A stretch of DNA of 11,207 nucleotides from an uncultured Actinomycetes bacterium (GTDB taxonomy: Bacteria > Actinomycetota > Acidimicrobiia > Acidimicrobiales > Microtrichaceae): positions 1-11,207 of the forward strand of contig CAJANQ010000582.1 of NCBI GenBank assembly GCA_903941145.1. The letters run 5' to 3'. Numbering within the stretch: the first letter of the stretch is position 1; the number at the start of each line of letters is the position of its first letter. Below the pieces are notes generated by a model. The model saw nothing but the letters and a program-made list of their open reading frames with translations, did no database searches and had not been told where the DNA came from. Made by a program: the position numbers and the translations under genes. This document shows, in pieces, positions 1-6,352 of the stretch.

Positions 1-531
1 ATGGTCGTCGACGGCCTCGTCTACGACTTCACCCAGGCGCCCCCGGGGATCGACCTGTGGGTCCCGTCGGCTACGCAGTCCCGGTGCGCCGCAAAGAAGA
101 TCGTCACCGCGTTCGGCGCCGACCGGCTGGTCGACCTCGGCTACCAGCCGGGTACGCCCGAGGCGTCGCTCAACCGGCTCGACCTCTCGAGCACCGAGCG
201 GTCGACGGTCGCCACGTCGTTCAGCGCCTGCGTCGACGTCGAGCAGGCCGTGGGGTCGTTGCTCGCCGGCAACAACCTGATGCCGGGCAAGTCGGCGGCG
301 TGCGTGGCCCGCGGCCTCAAGGAGGGCGGACAGCTTGAGCCGTTCGTGACGGCGTGGGCGTTCCGTGAGCCAGTCGACGTGTTCGGCGGCGAGAACGGTG
401 GCCTGGCCTCGGCCGTGCTGTCCTACGCCGACGTGTGTCTGGCCGACAGCTCGTTCAACTGGACGCTGCAGGCCTCGACTACCACGACCGCCCCGGCCGC
501 CGGGTCCGGCCCGGCCCCGACGACCCGTTGA
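1..531 (+). CDS. Hypothetical secreted-type protein with paired-cysteine modules (5' partial)
   Basis: The reading frame is open from the first base, so the ATG at base 1 is probably internal and the N-terminus lies outside the window. The visible 176 residues carry four cysteines (C29, C77, C101, C146). They fall into two similar modules, each opening with a Cys-led helix and closing with a Cys 45-48 residues later (FSACVD and YADVCL). This suggests an internal duplication with one disulfide per module. The C-terminus ends in a short Thr/Pro/Ala/Gly tail from about residue 158. Proteins of this style are common as uncharacterised, exported or lipid-anchored actinobacterial proteins. No enzymatic motif is seen and the function is unknown. 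The stop is 29 bp before lgt, so co-transcription is possible. Confidence 0.75.
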   Translation: MVVDGLVYDFTQAPPGIDLWVPSATQSRCAAKKIVTAFGADRLVDLGYQPGTPEASLNRLDLSSTERSTVATSFSACVDVEQAVGSLLAGNNLMPGKSAACVARGLKEGGQLEPFVTAWAFREPVDVFGGENGGLASAVLSYADVCLADSSFNWTLQASTTTTAPAAGSGPAPTTR

Positions 532-560
532 CATCTCCCGCTGCCTGACCCGGAGCCCAC

Positions 561-1586
561 GTGACCCACCTCATCGCCTACCTGCCGGCGCCGCCGTTCC
601 AGGACCTGCCGCTCGGTCCGCTCAACTTCCGTCTCTACGGGCTGTGCATCGCGCTCGGGGCGCTCGCCGGCGTCGCGATCATGCGCCGTCGTTGGCAGGC
701 GATGGGCGGCGACCCCGAGGACATGACGACCATTGCCCTGGTCGCCATCCCGGCCGGCCTGATCGGGACGCGGATCTACCACGTGATCACCGACTGGAGC
801 CGCCTGTACTCGGGCGGCCGGTGGTGGCCCGACGCCTTCATGATCTGGAAGGGCGGCCTGGGCATCCCCGGTGGCATCGTCCTGGGCACGCTGGCGGGCG
901 TGCTCACCGCCCGGCGGTTGAAGGTGAGCGTCCCGCTCGGGTTCGACGCCGCCGCACCGGCCGTCCCGCTCGCCCAGGCCATCGGCCGGATCGGCAACTA
1001 CTTCAACCAGGAGCTGTTCGGCCGGCCGACCAAGGTCCCGTGGGGCCTCAACGTCGACGTCCCGTACCGTCCGCTCAAGTACGCCGAGTACGCCACCTTC
1101 CACCCGACCTTCGCGTACGAGGCGCTGTGGAACTTTGGCCTGGTCGGGTTCATCGTGTGGGCCGGCAAGAAGATTGTGCTCAAGCCGGGCCGGTGGTTCT
1201 CGGTGTACCTGGTCGGCTACGGCGTCGGCCGGTTCTGGGTGGAGCTCATGCGGAGCGACACCGTCACCAAGCTCCTCGGCCTCCGGGTCAACACCTGGGT
1301 GTCTGCCCTGATCTTCCTGGTCGGCATCGTCTGGATGTTCTGGGGCGGGTCGCCGGTCGACTCCGAGGCCACCGCCGAGCTGCGCGCCGGCGGCAACCCC
1401 AGAGAGTTTGCGGCGGGGCCCGGACTGGCCGTGCTGCGCGGCGAGGTCCCCGCAGGAGCTGACGCAACGCCGTCGGACGCTGGCGCCGACACTGTCGCCG
1501 AGCAGGCGGGCGCCGACGTGCTCGTCGACGACGCCGACCTGCCGTCCGGACCTGCGGACGGCGACCCCGAGGACGCTCAGGAGTAG
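561..1586 (+). CDS. lgt: Prolipoprotein diacylglyceryl transferase Lgt
   Basis: Lgt transfers diacylglycerol from phosphatidylglycerol to the lipobox cysteine of preprolipoproteins, the first step of lipoprotein maturation in the cytoplasmic membrane. The 341-residue product has several hydrophobic segments and the Lgt signature GRIGNYFNQELFG at residues 142-154. Numbering coincides with E. coli: Tyr26, Arg143, Asn146 and Gly154 fall on the known conserved positions, and Arg224 in GYGVGRFWVE is the likely second essential Arg. The E. coli His103 site (HGG) is Pro103 here (GGLGIPGG); actinobacterial enzymes often lack this His. After the last membrane segment (about residue 265) there is an acidic Ala/Asp-rich tail of roughly 75 residues, not needed in short Lgt proteins and probably cytoplasmic. 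The start is GTG with CGGAG just upstream (551-555). Its last 10 bp overlap the convergent hydrolase gene. Confidence 0.96.
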   Translation: MTHLIAYLPAPPFQDLPLGPLNFRLYGLCIALGALAGVAIMRRRWQAMGGDPEDMTTIALVAIPAGLIGTRIYHVITDWSRLYSGGRWWPDAFMIWKGGLGIPGGIVLGTLAGVLTARRLKVSVPLGFDAAAPAVPLAQAIGRIGNYFNQELFGRPTKVPWGLNVDVPYRPLKYAEYATFHPTFAYEALWNFGLVGFIVWAGKKIVLKPGRWFSVYLVGYGVGRFWVELMRSDTVTKLLGLRVNTWVSALIFLVGIVWMFWGGSPVDSEATAELRAGGNPREFAAGPGLAVLRGEVPAGADATPSDAGADTVAEQAGADVLVDDADLPSGPADGDPEDAQE

Positions 1587-2410
1587 GCGGCGCGGACCTG
1601 GTCCGACCAGCCGGGCCAGGCGTCCACCGCCCAGTCGCCGAACTCGTGGTCGGTGAGCGCCACGGCAGCCAGGTCCGACCCAGAGCTCGACGGAGGGTCG
1701 ATCCACAGGAGCGTCCCGGCGCCCCCGAAGTGGCCGAAGCAGCCGGCAGGTGCGCTGCTGCCCATCCACGACGGCGACTTGGCGCCGCGCAGCTCGGGCC
1801 CGAACCCCCATGGCAGCGGGTCGAACCGTCCCCAGCCCGGCAGGACGCCGGCCAGGTCCGGGACCTGGACGGTGCGGAACTGCGCTGCGGTGGTCATGTC
1901 GAGCAGCGTGGGGGTCCGGACCTCCGTGGCGAACCGCACCAGGTCGTCGACCGAGGACCAGGCATCTGCGGCGGGGGAGCCCCGCAGCTCGCTCGAGGCC
2001 ATGCCCAGCGGCTGGAGCACGGCCTCGGACAGGTAGTCGGCGAAGGCGAACCCGGTGGCCGACTCCACGTGGCCGGCCGCCAGCTCGTAGCCGGTGCTGG
2101 AGTAGATGCGCCTCGTCGCCGGCGCCACCAGCGCCCGGGGCGTGTCGAAGTCGTAGCCGCCGGCGTGGCACAGCAGCAGCCCGAGCGTGCAGCCGGGCTG
2201 TCCGACCGGGTCGTCGAGCGCGACGGCGCCCTCCTCGACCGCCACGAGCACTGCCCACGCCGTGAGCAGCTTGGTGATCGACGCCAACCGCACGGTGTGC
2301 GCGGTGTCGCCGGCGGTCGCAACGGTCGCCCCGGCCCGCACCACGGCCGCGGCGGCGAACGGCGTGCCCCACGCTGCGACCTCGTCGAGTGGAGAGGGCT
2401 GGCCGCTCAC
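1577..2410 (-). CDS. Serine beta-lactamase/DD-peptidase-family hydrolase, small cytoplasmic type
   Basis: The 277-residue product has the penicillin-binding-type serine hydrolase motifs. SITK at 44-47 gives nucleophile Ser44 and Lys47. Tyr103-Ser-Ser stands at the YxN position, with Ser in place of the usual Asn. HFGG at 227-230 is the HxG/KTG equivalent. Phrases such as YSSTGYELAAGHV and LQPLGM are typical of the Beta-lactamase (PF00144) esterase/peptidase group. It is shorter than the usual 350-400 residues and has no signal peptide, so it is probably a cytoplasmic esterase, amidase or peptidase rather than an antibiotic-resistance enzyme; the substrate is unknown. The GTG start overlaps the stop of the upstream dioxygenase gene (GTGA, 2407-2410), implying translational coupling. 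The 3' end overlaps lgt on the other strand by 10 bp. Confidence 0.9.
   Translation of the reverse strand: MSGQPSPLDEVAAWGTPFAAAAVVRAGATVATAGDTAHTVRLASITKLLTAWAVLVAVEEGAVALDDPVGQPGCTLGLLLCHAGGYDFDTPRALVAPATRRIYSSTGYELAAGHVESATGFAFADYLSEAVLQPLGMASSELRGSPAADAWSSVDDLVRFATEVRTPTLLDMTTAAQFRTVQVPDLAGVLPGWGRFDPLPWGFGPELRGAKSPSWMGSSAPAGCFGHFGGAGTLLWIDPPSSSGSDLAAVALTDHEFGDWAVDAWPGWSDQVRAAYS
2407..2410 (-). other. GTGA stop/start overlap coupling dioxygenase and hydrolase
   Basis: On the minus strand the hydrolase GTG start (2410-2408) shares two bases with the dioxygenase TGA stop (2409-2407). This four-base overlap is typical of translational coupling, so the two proteins are probably made in fixed proportion from one mRNA. 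Confidence 0.85.
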
Positions 2411-3219
2411 GTGGCGTCCCAGACGATGCCACTGCCGTCGGCGCGACCTTCGGGGGCCAGGAGGACCTGCTCGGCGGACCGCTTGTCGATGTGGCCGATG
2501 AGTCCCAGGTAGACGCCGTAGCCCACGAGCCGTCGCAGCCGCGGACCGAACGTGGCCACCGTCGCCGCGTCCACGCCGAGCTGCTGGTTCTCCTGCTGGC
2601 GGACCCACCCGGCGCAGTAGTTCATGGCGATGCCCACCCGGTCGGACCCGGTGGTGTTGGCACCGCCGCCGTGCCACAGCCGGCCGTGCCACACCAGCAC
2701 GCTGCCCTTCGGCATCACAGCGGGCACGGACTCGTACTCGCCGCCGTACTGGGGCTTGGGGCCGCGGTGGCTCCCGGGGACGACGCGTGTGGCGCCGTTG
2801 TCGGCCGTGAAGTCGGTGAGCGCCCACATCGTGTTGCACACCACCGGCGGGTCGGGGTCGACCATGGGGTAGAGCTGGTCGTCGGAGTGGATCGGCTGGG
2901 CCGTCTCGCCGGGGCCGATCCGGACCGACGACAGGCTCGAGACTAGGCATCCGTCGTCGAGCACGCCGTCGACCACGTCGAGCACCGGTGCCAGCACGGG
3001 CACCTCGGGCCAGCGGCCGCCGTGGGCCAGCAGGTTGTAGACCCGCAGCGTCGAACGGCCCTCGAAGGAGTTGTCGGCCGGGGTGGTGCCCAGCTCGGAC
3101 TCCAGCCGTGCCAGGTCCTCCAGCAGGGCGTCGCACAGGTCGTCGGGGACGACCCGCTCCAGGACGGTGAAGCCCTGCTCGGCGATCTGGTCCAGGTGCT
3201 CCTGGGTGGTGCGTGTCAC
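2407..3219 (-). CDS. Phytanoyl-CoA dioxygenase (PhyH)-family Fe(II)/2-oxoglutarate oxygenase
   Basis: The 270-residue protein fits the PhyH family of non-haem iron, 2-oxoglutarate-dependent oxygenases, which hydroxylate or otherwise oxidise small molecules or acyl-CoAs. The metal triad is visible as His111-Ser-Asp113 (QPIHSDDQLYP) and His183 (LWHGGGAN), with Arg194 (SDRVGI) placed to hold the 2-oxoglutarate carboxylate. NGATRVVPGSH at 141-151 is the typical strand and loop between these ligands. The chosen GTG start (3219) has GGGAG about 8 nt upstream and gives a normal family length. A much longer open frame continues upstream but lies antisense to the helicase and is not credible. The gene is first in a two-gene operon with the downstream hydrolase (4-nt overlap). 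Substrate cannot be read from sequence; bacterial members act in natural-product, osmolyte and lipid metabolism. Confidence 0.93.
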   Translation of the reverse strand: MTRTTQEHLDQIAEQGFTVLERVVPDDLCDALLEDLARLESELGTTPADNSFEGRSTLRVYNLLAHGGRWPEVPVLAPVLDVVDGVLDDGCLVSSLSSVRIGPGETAQPIHSDDQLYPMVDPDPPVVCNTMWALTDFTADNGATRVVPGSHRGPKPQYGGEYESVPAVMPKGSVLVWHGRLWHGGGANTTGSDRVGIAMNYCAGWVRQQENQQLGVDAATVATFGPRLRRLVGYGVYLGLIGHIDKRSAEQVLLAPEGRADGSGIVWDAT

Positions 3220-3297
3220 TGGGCGACTCCCGTCAGAACTGCGGCCGGTACCCGGCGGCAGGTACCCTTGCCGGGATTCAAGAGATCCGAAGAGGAC
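3220..3297. promoter_or_regulatory. Divergent promoter region with GGTACCC direct repeats and GC dyad
   Basis: These 78 bp separate two divergent starts, so both promoters must lie here or inside the genes. GGTACCC occurs twice (3247-3253 and 3261-3267), with starts 14 bp apart. The second copy lies inside an inverted repeat with CCCGGC/GCCGGG arms (3251-3256 and 3270-3275). TACCCT at 3263-3268 is a plausible -10 for the helicase; no good -35 is visible. The repeats and dyad could be an operator, but no regulator is encoded nearby. The helicase Shine-Dalgarno candidate AGAGG (3291-3295) is unusually close to its ATG. Confidence 0.45.
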
Positions 3298-4458
3298 ATG
3301 AGCACCACATTTGAACAGCTGGGAGTGGCCCCCGACCTGTGCCACGCCCTCGCCGAGAAGGGCATTACCGAGTCCTTCGCCATCCAGACCATGACCATCC
3401 CCGACATCCTCGCCGGTCGGGACGTCTGCGGAAAGGCAAAGACGGGTTCGGGCAAGACGCTCGCCTTTGGACTCCCGCTGCTGCAGCTGCTGCCCAAGGC
3501 CAAGCCGGGCCGCCCGACGGGACTGGCCCTCGTGCCCACCCGTGAGCTGGCCACCCAGGTGCGCGACGAGCTCCTGCCGATGGCGATGGCCCGTGGCGTG
3601 CGCGTTGCTGCCATCTACGGCGGTGACCCGATCGAGAAGCAGATCAAGCTGCTCAAGGAGGGCGTCGAGCTCGCGGTCTGCACCCCCGGCCGTGCCATCG
3701 ACCTGATCGAGCGTGGCGACCTGACCGTCGCCGACGTGTCGCACGTCGTCATCGACGAGGCCGACCGCATGGCTGACATGGGCTTCCTGCCCCAGGTCGA
3801 GTGGATCCTCCGCAACGTCGACGGCACCCACCAGACCCTGCTGTTCTCGGCCACGCTCGACGGCGTGGTCGACAGCCTGGTGCGGCGCTACCAGACCGAC
3901 CCGACCCGCCACGAGGTCGCATCCAAGGGCGTCACCGTCGAGCAGATGACGCACCGGTTCATCCTCGTCCACGAGATGGACAAGGCGAAGGTCTGCGCCA
4001 CGATCATCAAGGCGCACCACAAGGCCATGGTCTTCAGCGCCACCAAGCACGGCGCCGACCGGGTGGCCGGCAAGCTCGAGGACCTCGACGTGGCGGCCGC
4101 GGCCATCCACGGCGACCTGCGCCAGAACCTGCGTGAGAAGGCGCTCGCCAACTTCTCGAGCGACAAGCTCACCGCACTGGTCGCCACCGACGTCGCGACC
4201 CGTGGCATCCACGTCGACGACGTCGACGTGGTCATCCACTACGACCCGCCGTCGGACCACAAGACCTACCTCCACCGCTCGGGCCGTACGGCGCGCGCAG
4301 GGGAGAAGGGCCTGGTCGTGTCGCTCGTGCTCTGGAACCAGGAGCTTGAGGTGCGTCGCATGCAGAAGCGCCTCGGACTGGACCTGCCGCTCGTCGAGAT
4401 GTTCTCGAACGACCCCCGGCTGGCCGACCTGGTCGCCTGGGACCCCACCGCCGGCTGA
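3298..4458 (+). CDS. DEAD-box ATP-dependent RNA helicase, minimal two-domain core
   Basis: All helicase motifs of superfamily 2 DEAD-box proteins are present in order: Q-motif (Phe5, Gln30), Walker A AKTGSGKT 47-54, Ia PTREL 80-84, TPGR 129-132, DEAD 153-156, SAT 184-186, motif V ATDVATRGIHV 296-306 and motif VI HRSGRTARAG 326-335. It should unwind or remodel RNA using ATP in the cytoplasm, for example in ribosome assembly, mRNA decay or cold adaptation. At 386 residues it is little more than the two RecA folds, lacking the basic/RGG or RNA-binding C-terminal extension of RhlE, DeaD or DbpA types, so a subfamily name is not assigned. ATG 3298 is preferred because a later GTG (3325) would delete Phe5 of the Q-motif. 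It is divergent from the dioxygenase operon. Confidence 0.96.
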   Translation: MSTTFEQLGVAPDLCHALAEKGITESFAIQTMTIPDILAGRDVCGKAKTGSGKTLAFGLPLLQLLPKAKPGRPTGLALVPTRELATQVRDELLPMAMARGVRVAAIYGGDPIEKQIKLLKEGVELAVCTPGRAIDLIERGDLTVADVSHVVIDEADRMADMGFLPQVEWILRNVDGTHQTLLFSATLDGVVDSLVRRYQTDPTRHEVASKGVTVEQMTHRFILVHEMDKAKVCATIIKAHHKAMVFSATKHGADRVAGKLEDLDVAAAAIHGDLRQNLREKALANFSSDKLTALVATDVATRGIHVDDVDVVIHYDPPSDHKTYLHRSGRTARAGEKGLVVSLVLWNQELEVRRMQKRLGLDLPLVEMFSNDPRLADLVAWDPTAG

Positions 4459-4460
4459 CG

Positions 4461-4496
4461 CTGCGGGCCGCAGGTCCGTCGTGCGGCGCCCGCCGC
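4461..4496 (+). terminator. Two GC-rich hairpins after the helicase gene (weak terminator candidate)
   Basis: Just after the helicase stop lie a near-perfect palindrome, CTGCGGGCCGCAG (4461-4473), and a second stem, GCGGC/GCCGC with a 4-nt loop (4483-4496). Neither is followed by a T-run, so this is not a canonical intrinsic terminator; high-GC actinobacteria often have such T-less hairpins. The second hairpin ends 4 nt before the putative -10 of the methylase gene. Confidence 0.3.
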
Positions 4497-4500
4497 TCGT

Positions 4501-4506
4501 CAGAAT
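4501..4506 (+). promoter_or_regulatory. Putative -10 element for a leaderless methylase mRNA
   Basis: CAGAAT matches the strongest positions of an actinobacterial -10 (A at 2, T at 6) and ends exactly 6 nt before the GTG start. Transcription would therefore begin at or next to the start codon. No clear Shine-Dalgarno sequence precedes this GTG, which fits a leaderless transcript. No -35 is recognisable. Confidence 0.4.
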
Positions 4507-4512
4507 GGCGGG

Positions 4513-6135
4513 GTGACCCCCGCACCGAGAGCCCTGGTCGACGCGTACGAGCGCGGCCTGGACCCCGACGACCGCCGTGCCCGGGGCGTCCACCAGACGC
4601 CGGCGCCCCTTGCACGCGGGCTCGTGGACCTTGCGCTCGACGAGTTCGTCACGGCCGCCGGCCGGCTGCCCTCGACGGTGCTCGACCCGTCGTGCGGGGG
4701 TGGTGCGTTCCTGCTCGCTGCGGCCTATGCGCTGGTGGCCCGCGGGGTGTCGCCCCACGACGTCGTGGACGGCGTGCTAGTCGGTGCCGAGCTGGACCCT
4801 CATGGTGCGCGGGTGGCGCGCGACGCGCTGGTCGGCTGGGCGCAGGACCACGGCGTCCCGGAGCGGGCGGTGCAGCTGCCGATGCTGGTGGGCGACGCGC
4901 TCGTGCGGCCCCGTGCCGGGTGGTCGGAACTGCTGCCAGGGGGCGCCGACCTGGTCGTCGGCAACCCGCCGTTCCTGTCGCCGCTCGCCGCCGACGTCGC
5001 TCGGCCGGAGGTGCTGCGCGAGGCGCTCAGGGAGCGGTTCGGCATCGTCGGGAGGACCATCGACGCCGCGGCGCTGTTCCTGCTCCTGGCCGCAGAGCTG
5101 CTCTCCGACGACGGTGTCGCCGTGCTCCTGCAGCCCCGTTCGGTGCTGTCTGCGGCCGACGTCGGTGCGGTGCGGCAGCGGCTCGCCGAGGACGTCGCGC
5201 TCGTCGGACTGTGGTCCGACGACGGGGACTGGTTCGATGCAGCGGTGCAGGTCTGTGCGCCGGTGCTGCGGCGTGGTCCGCAGCCACCGCAGGTCGCCGT
5301 GTCGTCCGGCGTGCCGGCCCAGGTGGGCCACCGGGTGCCGTGGCCGGGCGTTGCCTCGTGGGGGCCTCTGCTGTCGCCCGTCTACGGCGTCCCGGCCGTC
5401 GACCTCCCGGCTGGACCGTCGCTCTCGACGCTCGCCACTGCGACCGCAGGGTTCCGGGACGAGTACTACGCGCTCCGAGACGCGGTGGTGGACTCGCCGG
5501 CGGGCGACGGGCCGCCGCTGGCCACGGTGGGCATGGTGGACGCGGCGGCGCTCGACTGGGGCGTGCGGCCGGCCAAGGTCGGTGGTGCGAACCTCCTGCA
5601 CCCGAGGGTGGACCTGTCGGTGCTCGCGGCAACCTCGCCGCGGGTGGCGGCCTGGGCGGCCGCCCGGTCGGTCCCCAAGGTGCTGGTGGCCGCGCAGACC
5701 AAGGTGGTCGAGGCCGTCGCCGACCCGGTCGGCCACGTCGTGCCCATGACACCGCTCATCTCGGTCGAGCCCGTGGATCCCGCCGACCTGTGGCGGGTCG
5801 CTGCGGTGCTGCTGGCCCCGCCGGTCTCGGCACGCGCCGTGTCCCTCGGGCTCGGGTCCGGTCGCTCCGCGGCCACGCTCCGGTGGTCGGCCTCGGCCGC
5901 GCTCCAGACCCCGCTGCCCGAGGACGCCCGGGCCTGGGCCGACGGCGCAGCGCTCGCCGAGCAGCTCCACACCGCTACCGCCGACGAGCGGGCCGGACTG
6001 CTCGAGCAGGTGGCCCGCACCATGACCCGCGCCTATGGGCTGGACCCCGACCTCGACGCCGGTGGGCAGGTCGTCGGGTGGTGGCTCCAACGTGCCGTCG
6101 TCCGCCGTCCGGCCCGCGCCGCGCTACCGGCTTGA
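4513..6135 (+). CDS. Orphan N6-adenine-type DNA methyltransferase
   Basis: The 540-residue protein has the order of a type I/IIG-like class I methylase. GVHQTPAPLARGLVDLAL (25-42) resembles motif X, DPSCGGGAF (58-66) is the SAM-binding motif I, and AELDP (92-96) carries the acidic ribose-binding residue. GD at 127-128 follows, and NPPF (151-154) is the catalytic motif IV of N6-adenine (or related amino) methylases. The core runs to about residue 255 with the usual strand ending VQVCAPVL; residues 300-480 probably form a target-recognition region. No endonuclease motif is present, and no restriction or specificity subunit lies beside it, so it looks solitary: a regulatory or epigenetic methylase, or a conserved actinobacterial protein whose target is unproven. 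NPPF alone cannot exclude protein or RNA substrates. Its stop codon overlaps the -35 of the met promoter. Confidence 0.87.
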   Translation: MTPAPRALVDAYERGLDPDDRRARGVHQTPAPLARGLVDLALDEFVTAAGRLPSTVLDPSCGGGAFLLAAAYALVARGVSPHDVVDGVLVGAELDPHGARVARDALVGWAQDHGVPERAVQLPMLVGDALVRPRAGWSELLPGGADLVVGNPPFLSPLAADVARPEVLREALRERFGIVGRTIDAAALFLLLAAELLSDDGVAVLLQPRSVLSAADVGAVRQRLAEDVALVGLWSDDGDWFDAAVQVCAPVLRRGPQPPQVAVSSGVPAQVGHRVPWPGVASWGPLLSPVYGVPAVDLPAGPSLSTLATATAGFRDEYYALRDAVVDSPAGDGPPLATVGMVDAAALDWGVRPAKVGGANLLHPRVDLSVLAATSPRVAAWAAARSVPKVLVAAQTKVVEAVADPVGHVVPMTPLISVEPVDPADLWRVAAVLLAPPVSARAVSLGLGSGRSAATLRWSASAALQTPLPEDARAWADGAALAEQLHTATADERAGLLEQVARTMTRAYGLDPDLDAGGQVVGWWLQRAVVRRPARAALPA

Positions 6136-6161
6136 CCGTCCGGGCGGCCGTCGTGTCTCAT
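6132..6161 (+). promoter_or_regulatory. Candidate promoter of the metX operon
   Basis: TTGACC (6132-6137) matches five of six bases of a sigma-70 type -35 box and overlaps the methylase stop codon. After 18 bp comes TCTCAT (6156-6161), a four-of-six match to the -10 consensus. The predicted start, about 6167-6169, falls at the 5' edge of the riboswitch P1 helix, so the aptamer would be the first structure made in the mRNA. Confidence 0.55.
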
Positions 6162-6164
6162 AGG

Positions 6165-6276
6165 CGCATCATCACGAGTGGCCCCATGGGGTCCGGCAAC
6201 CTGGGACGGACACCCAAGGTGCCTTCCCGCTCCGGCGGGGATGTGGCTGGTACTGCACCGGCAACCACGTGTCCGT
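6165..6276 (+). ncRNA. SAM riboswitch, SAM-I/SAM-IV superfamily (SAM-I/IV-like)
   Basis: The region carries the conserved SAM core: CACGAGTGG (6174-6182 less the last base variation, read as CACGAGTGG starting C6173), CCGGCAACC (6193-6201) and GGTGCC (6218-6223). Helices can be read directly. P1 is CGCATC (6165-6170) or CATC (6170-6173) with GATGTG (6240-6245). P2 is 6180-6185 with 6188-6194 and is very short. P3 is ACCTGGG (6199-6205) with CCCAAGGT (6213-6220). P4 is CCCGC/GCGGG (6226-6230/6235-6239). P5 is CTGGT/ACCGG (6247-6251/6257-6261). The whole 7-nt P3 loop ACGGACA (6206-6212) is complementary to TGTCCGT (6270-6276), a pseudoknot like that of SAM-IV. Having P4 of SAM-I together with P5 and the 3' pseudoknot of SAM-IV points to the SAM-I/IV class. 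It should sense S-adenosylmethionine and repress metX and the next gene. Confidence 0.88.
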
Positions 6277-6352
6277 ACGGCGTCGTTCGTCGACGCTCCC
6301 GCTCTGCTGGGCCCTTCGGGCTGCTCCTCGACGCAGGAACGCACTCCCGACC
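6277..6352 (+). promoter_or_regulatory. Putative expression platform of the SAM riboswitch and metX ribosome-binding site
   Basis: GCGTCG (6280-6285) can pair with CGACGC at 6291-6296, forming a hairpin with a 5-nt loop, or with a second CGACGC at 6329-6334 that directly abuts the Shine-Dalgarno AGGAA (6335-6339). TCCT (6325-6328) can also pair with AGGA (6335-6338). A GCCC/GGGC hairpin (6311-6321) lies between. There is no T-run, so control is more likely by hiding the ribosome site than by intrinsic termination. The Shine-Dalgarno is 13 nt from the GTG, a rather long gap. Confidence 0.5.

Noticed and set aside
1577..2410. Beta-lactamase antibiotic-resistance gene
   Set aside because: There is no signal peptide, the length is short, the YxN Asn is missing and the gene is coupled to a dioxygenase; a metabolic esterase or peptidase is more likely.
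423..2432. 669-codon open frame on the minus strand across lgt
   Set aside because: It is an antisense shadow caused by high GC; the product is a low-complexity Arg/Gly/Ala string without motifs, while lgt and the hydrolase in other frames have full family motifs.
3220..4758. Upstream in-frame extension of the dioxygenase gene on the minus strand, antisense to the helicase
   Set aside because: The added sequence has no family similarity, and the GTG at 3219 has a good ribosome site and gives the normal PhyH length.
4777..6090. 437-codon minus-strand open frame opposite the methylase
   Set aside because: Composition is Arg/Gly/His-rich with no motif; it mirrors the codon bias of the methylase gene.
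4513..6135. Part of a BREX, DISARM or restriction-modification defence island
   Set aside because: None of the partner genes (helicase-nuclease, phosphatase, ATPase, specificity or restriction subunit) is present; the adjacent DEAD-box protein is a minimal RNA helicase of ordinary type.
6258..6266. Second CCGGCAACC, suggesting a tandem riboswitch
   Set aside because: The rest of the aptamer core (CACGAGTGG and GGTGCC) is not repeated; this copy is explained by the 3' strand of P5 and the linker to the pseudoknot.
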